From positions 186,001 through 250,000 of the forward strand of contig WACJ01000216.1 in assembly GCA_008973525.1 (NCBI GenBank): DNA of 64,000 nt, in the 5' to 3' direction. A program made the position numbers and the translations under genes. This document shows positions 58,511 to 64,000 of the stretch, one piece after another (position 1 is the stretch's first letter; each line of letters opens with the position of its first letter). A model generated the notes under the pieces. It made no database searches. It saw only the letters and a program-made list of their open reading frames with translations, and was not told the origin of the DNA. The DNA is from Stenopsyche tienmushanensis (taxonomy: Eukaryota; Arthropoda; Insecta; Trichoptera; Stenopsychidae).

Positions 58511-61500
58511 TATATATGAATACAATAACCATTTTATTTGAGTTATATACCGTTTTTTTCCCATTTTATTATCAAAAATATAATTTTAGACATATTACTA
58601 AAAATCGCTTGGAGTGCAAAGGGTTAAGAATCAATCATTGAATTGATAACTTTAAATATTCAAAAAATTACTAAATCCAGACAAAAAAAATATTGACCTT
58701 TAAACCTGTCCCAAAACATAAATCAACAAATAGAAACATTAAAATGTAAAATCAGAAAAATCATAAATTTCAATAATGGCCAACTTACAACACTCATTGA
58801 ATTGCAGAATTATCATAAAAACTTGGAGCTCCATGGACTATGTACAGAGCAGCTTAAAATTGATTGACAGTATGAATAGGATAGGTGTTTAGACACCACA
58901 TGAATTATCCGCGACCAAGAAAGAATAGTACTAAATATGCAATTCACTATAACAGAAAATTCATTCATAAAATTTCATCCGATTAAAATTTAGAATAAAT
59001 ATAAGTTAGTTTATGATCTGCAGCGTAATTGCAAATTGTAAGCCCGACTTGATTCCTAAAAATATTTTACATTTACCATTTAGAAAAATTTAGAATTTTG
59101 GATGATTTCGAAATGAAGATGCAATTAAAAGCTGCCAAAATACTTAATCATTAATAAAATTCATCCCACTTTGTGGCAAATCCAAATTGTTGCCACTCAT
59201 TGCTAATACCTATTAAAAGCTTTCATATTAAATAACAGTTTATTTATAAAAATATATACTAAATACAAAGAAGGCTTTGTTGATGTAATTTATCAAGAAA
59301 TACTTTTGTCGAGTGAATTGAGCTTTTCAATGAATTCGACGATAACTTTGAGTGTTAACCGTGGAAAATGATATTCATAAGAAATGATCCCCTACGAGTA
59401 CCAAAGCTGATCTGACAATAAAAATTCTTACGGCATATTTCATTTAAGAATCCACTTATGTATTATTGAAATCGTTCGAGTGTAGTAAATTTCGAATGGT
59501 GCTCTCTATATTTTGTAAGACACATAAAATCAACGCCATTATGGGCATAACGTGGGTGTCCATCTTATAAATGGGGAAAGAAGCATTTTCCCATACAATA
59601 AAAAAAATGAATAAATTTGTACCGAAGCTCCAACGCGCATTCGCGTATCGATCATCGATCGATTGATTGAATACGGATGATCCAAAATGATGCTTTCGTC
59701 TTTGACTTTTATGACTGATAAATCAGCAAAGGCTTGTTAAGTTTATGGGTACTCAAATATAATACAAAACGCCGTGGAGATAATGAGCATGCGTATTCTC
59801 TGGGAGGCTTCTATCAGTGTAAAACGAAATGGCCTCCATCGTTCTTCGCTTTTTATTATTTCCTTTATTTACATTAATGACGGAGTCTTTAATCGATGCC
59901 TGAGAACAATGAGCCCGCCATTAATTTCGAAGCGCTTGTAAATTGTGTTCACAATCTGGTTAACATAAATCAAAGGCGCATAATTAAGTCCACATATGGA
60001 TATGTAAAGATGCATCGGCCCAGTCAACACGGTAATTTTCAATTGTTCTAAGAACTTGTGTTTATTTCTATCCGGAATGGATGATTGGACGTATCGATGA
60101 AGAGCATAATTGAATTAATGATCGCAGTAAATGCATGATGGATCGTCTGCGGGGATCATCAAAATTAGGTCTGTCCGTTTGTAAGCATCATTCAGTCCGA
60201 TCGAAATGGCGATGATCTAATTGATAACATCGTTATTTATCAACGCGATGATGTTATTAAATCTGGAACATTGATAAATGGTATGTATTCATTATTTTGC
60301 TGTTCGAATCGATTTTTCTGCAAATTTGACTGATACCTTAAAATACAGGATCTTGGCTTTGCTTGGTGATTCGTATTCGGGAAGTCTAATTTTTGATGAA
60401 TTTGTCGCAATAAATCTGGATGAATTTGCTGGATGTCGTTCGTTATATTATAAGACGAGTTATAAAACGACTTGCAAACGTTGTTCAACTTTATAAGCTT
60501 CTATAGTAATTTGCCATATACTGTTTACAATTTATTTACATAATTTACAATAAATTTAACAGATTTTACTATATTAGACTGAACAAATTTTGCGTATCCC
60601 TATTGAAAGACTCTGTATATATGATCATTATTATAGTGCAGGCATGTAAATTACAGAATTAGGGTTTCTTCAATATCATATCGGACCAAACTACTGATAT
60701 AAAAAATAATATACTTTATTGGTAAAATGCTACATTTATATCAGATATTTGCCTTCTATTGCATTCAACATTAAAAGTATGCGAGACAATATCTATAGGG
60801 AATTTTTATGGTTTATAAAGATTGTGTAGCTTCCTTGAAAGTATTATTTGAAACGACTATGTTGATTTTAATATGAAATACTTCCTGGAATATACGGAGT
60901 TTGCCTTTTATTCTGTATAAAGCCTAGAATGCAATCATACACTTCTCAAATTATTAATGAAATTGATTAAACCTTTATTTCCATGTACGCATTCTACAAA
61001 ATTTTGCCAATAATTAGACCTCAAGAATATTGAGTTACAAGTACAACCGCTAAATCCCGTGACTGCCGGTAAATATTATAGTAAGATATTATATATACCT
61101 GGTTATTTATTTTTATATTTAAAATAAAACCGCATGTTCGTTTATATCCATGCAAATATTTCAAATATGATTTGCTTTGCCTCAATTTTAAACATAAATT
61201 TAATAAAATGTACATATTTTAAATAAATAATTATTTGAAATTTTAATATGTATTTGCCAATTTTCATTGTTCCGCCCAATTTTTTTTAGATATATTAATG
61301 AAAATATTTTCGAAGATCTTTCTTCTTTCAATCGATAATTTAAAATTGATTTAAATATATCCCACTATAAAAAAAAATGAGATTAGAGAACGGAAAAACA
61401 GCTTTTCAGGTACAAAATTTTACTTACTGACTGAATTTTTCCACCCTTTAATGTATATCATACATATTTTATTAAAATACCAATAATTGATCAATATGAT

Positions 61501-61628
61501 TAAAGCTTATTGATCAAACTACTTTTAAAAGAAATCCATATTTCTTGCTGTTTTACCTTCGGGGATCTTTTAGTGCGAAACGTTTAATTAACGCGCAAAA
61601 ATGTTCATATAAATCGATCGATATCAAA
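58511..61628. other. Gene-free interval; mixed-composition block at 59490-60230
   Basis: 59490-60230 has balanced patches (TTAATCGATGCCTGAGAACA, GAAGCGCTTGTAAATTG, GGCGCATAATTAAGTCC) that look like conserved noncoding DNA rather than exons. The overlapping frames at 60240-60496 on both strands are unassigned. Confidence 0.4.
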
Positions 61629-61630
61629 TA

Positions 61631-62420
61631 CACTTAACTCTTTTTGTGCGAAAAATCGCACAAAAAAAACTATGACTTACATAGAAAAAGTGAAGATGCG
61701 TTCCATGGATTTTAAAAACCGCATAACTCTAAAACAGCTTTATAAAATATACCCAAAAACGCAATATTTATTTTAATTACAAACTATCATCGCTGTATGA
61801 TAATTTTCGTTGCGATTTTCGATATGACTCAAAATCGCTCTCTTCTTCGGAAGAAATAATTTATACTTCGGAAGATTTTATCTTTTCAACTATATACTTC
61901 ATAATTAGTAAAAATGGCACTATAGTTCCTAGCTCAAACAAAATAAATCAAAAAATGGCGACTGTTTAAAAAAATTCAGTCATGTCATTTTTTGGCCTTA
62001 TTTTGTCAGTCAATTTTTTTTCAATGATTAAAAAGTAAATTTTGACATAAATCTGGTAGAAATAATACAGGGTTATATAGAAAAGATTCGTACCTAGTTA
62101 GAAGTTGTATAATTAATTAAAACTTGAGATATCATGTCAACTATGTTGAAAAGCTATATCTCCGTAAGTAGTTGGAATTTTGGAAATTCCTTTGGTGAAT
62201 GTATTATTTAAAGCCAATGCAATAGCAGATGCAATATAATTTACACAGTCCCAAATTATATATATTTTTTCCATATTGCTGTTAATTTTGATGATTTAAT
62301 TCCTATTTTATCCGAAATATTTCGATACGTACTCTTTATGAAACTAAAATAAATTGCTTTAAAAAAATCGCATAACTTGAAAATCGCACAAAAAAAGTCG
62401 CATAAAAAGAGGTTTGAGTG
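61631..62420. mobile_element. MITE with CACTT...AGTG ends and TA flanks, copy B (790 bp)
   Basis: Begins CACTTAACTCTTTTTGTGCG and ends AAAAAGAGGTTTGAGTG, flanked by TA (61629-61630, 62421-62422). Blocks shared with copy A: CTATGACTTACATAGAAAAA, TGAAGATGCGTTCCATGGAT, GGCCTTATTTTGTCA and TCCGAAATATTTCGATACGT. Its extra interior carries on the minus strand (about 61860-61790) a short acidic, serine-rich string (SSEEESDFESYRKSQRKLSY) that may be the remnant of a transposase N-terminus. The superfamily is not decided. Confidence 0.88.
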
Positions 62421-62422
62421 TA

Positions 62423-64000
62423 AAAGTTTTATATGATTGACTTTCGAATTGAATTTTTAATATGAATTTTCACATAGTTTATTCACAGCTTTTGCGTCGT
62501 TCCTATGCCATTTTCTGTACATATTTAACGTGTTTCATACCAGAGATACCCCCAAATGATCGCATGTGGATTTTCAATGATCTTCGCATTCAAATAAAAT
62601 ATAATATTTATTTATGAAGCCCAGCATGTGAGTAGATATGCAAGCTTCCGTTGTTGTACATTGGCTTCGTTCCACTTGACGATGACCCGGCCGCACCTGT
62701 AACCACAACAACAAAACGTTCAATTACTATCAAGTCAAATGTCTTCCGATGTCAAGTATGTAATGGGGGGACCGAACCCACTCAACAAATTAACCATTGT
62801 AATTTTAAAGAAATAAGAACGCTCTCACATCGATCTGATGAATAATGGAAATTGCATATTACCTTCATTAAATGCGTTCCTGTCCGTTCGGAATATACAA
62901 TCGGCTCTATTGACTGCATACTTGTGCTTGCACATTATAGGCACGATGCATCACCAACATTGCATTGTTCAAATTTATTCGAATTATATTAAATCATTGC
63001 ATCGCTGAAAAGCTCCACCATGCGATCCGACGCATGAGCTTAAATTTCCATGCAAATATTGTGAAATATAAACGCGCGCAGGTACTTGTCACTCGTTTGT
63101 AAGTCCAATGAGTAAAAGCTCGACTCATCCAATGTTGAGAGCTAATTCTCAAAGATGGATGGCCGATCGCATTGTGTTTTAACAAACACAGAGGATATGC
63201 ATCCATGATGTGCAGATTGTTAGGAAGCGTTTATGGTGAACACTCTGATCATCAATCACGGTGTACAACTCCTGCGTGGGGTTCAAAAACAACGGTCAGA
63301 AAAGCATCGCATGAATTGAGAGAAAGGCATTTATTTGTCAAGGCAGTGGAGAGAATAACTGTCGCAATCATCGTGCTTAAAAATTTGAGGCATCTCTCAA
63401 ACGGAACCATTAGAAAGTTCCAATTAATATGAATGGCATTCTTGCATTCTATGCTTCTTAATCCGTACGATATAAAAGACGCTTATGTGGACGTTTATGC
63501 TGATTGATGTCCTTTGAGAACAATCGCATTTATACAAATCGAGAGTGTTAAATATAAGCTTCATACGCGCTGCTGCGGTCCTGACAGATAAGTGAATTTG
63601 TACGGATGATAAGTGGCGGACAAGCAAATATAGCATTTAAGACTATGAAGATTTTAAATTAGCTCACTACCCAAAGGGTTAAAGACTATTTAATCGCCTC
63701 AGTATTTTTTTTCAGACTCAGGAAATCAGGCTTAAACTGAATTTGCCAAGAAATTTGGTAGTATTTAATTATCCTAATTATACAAGTGCCTTAATTCATG
63801 AATGTTCCAATTATCTATAAAAAAAATATGCATGTGAAGACTTAAAAAAATTAATTTTAATTTGCTTCTTCTTAAAATGCTCCATGGGATACGTTTTTTA
63901 AAAATACAAAATTTTTATGTGTAAATTTTCCATTCTGTAAATTCTTTCACATATGGTTAAATTAGGATAAAATCGTTATAAATGTCCAAGATCTAGTCCA
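62423..64000. other. Gene-free interval; mixed-composition block at 62860-63600
   Basis: No exon recognised. The block 62860-63600 is GC-richer and has short open frames on both strands (for example 63172-63432 plus, 63206-62994 minus), none with a family resemblance. The end of the window is AT-rich. Confidence 0.4.

Noticed and set aside
1..64000. Bacterial operons, CRISPR arrays, tRNA or rRNA genes
   Set aside because: No operon-like runs of coding frames, no regularly spaced direct repeats, and no cloverleaf or rRNA-like sequence noticed while reading. A tRNAscan/Infernal run would settle the RNA part.

Overview
This is eukaryotic genomic DNA, most likely from an insect. The base composition is strongly AT-rich and there is no bacterial-style gene packing. 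The only credible host gene has an intron-exon layout. The rest is a graveyard of class II (cut-and-paste) transposons of types common in arthropods: mariner, Tigger/pogo, hAT, piggyBac and a Kolobok-like family, plus 3' ends of an RTE-like non-LTR retrotransposon. The species cannot be named from the sequence.

Layout. 1-8.3 kb: the end of one Tigger-like element, a fuller Tigger-like relic (1.70-2.91 kb), and RTE-like 3' fragments with the first copy of a hAT-type MITE whose ends are packed with GGGATCCC palindromes. 9.9-15.3 kb: a piggyBac relic, a strong hairpin, and two more copies of that hAT family, one with a perfect 8-bp target duplication. 16.6-18.5 kb: a TA-flanked Tigger relic. 20.4-21.3 kb: a Kolobok-like element with perfect 17-bp inverted ends and TTAA flanks. 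23.3-24.5 and 37.5-38.3 kb: degenerate ZBED5/SCAND3-like hAT transposases. 27.2-28.3 kb: partial Tigger and mariner-like relics. 31.8-32.7 and 39.3-40.2 kb: two TA-flanked mariner relics that read the same way but carry different internal deletions. 33.2-33.6 kb: the C-terminal part of a second Kolobok-like transposase. 42.3-43.9 kb: a hairpin, a fourth hAT MITE copy and a Tigger piece.

The one good host gene candidate lies at 47.5-50.7 kb on the + strand. A CpG-rich, probably noncoding first exon ends at a GTGAGT donor (47925). A pyrimidine-rich acceptor follows at 50216. The next exon carries an ATG at 50307 and 114 codons of a proline-rich N-terminus before a donor at 50650. No other exon of this gene could be recognised, so the remaining 13 kb is probably intron. 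Several GC-richer islands without clear coding content may be cis-regulatory DNA, but this is inference.

I did not find a new functional system. The most informative material is the set of transposon families whose ends, target duplications and protein relics can be tied together from this window alone. Every transposase listed is broken.
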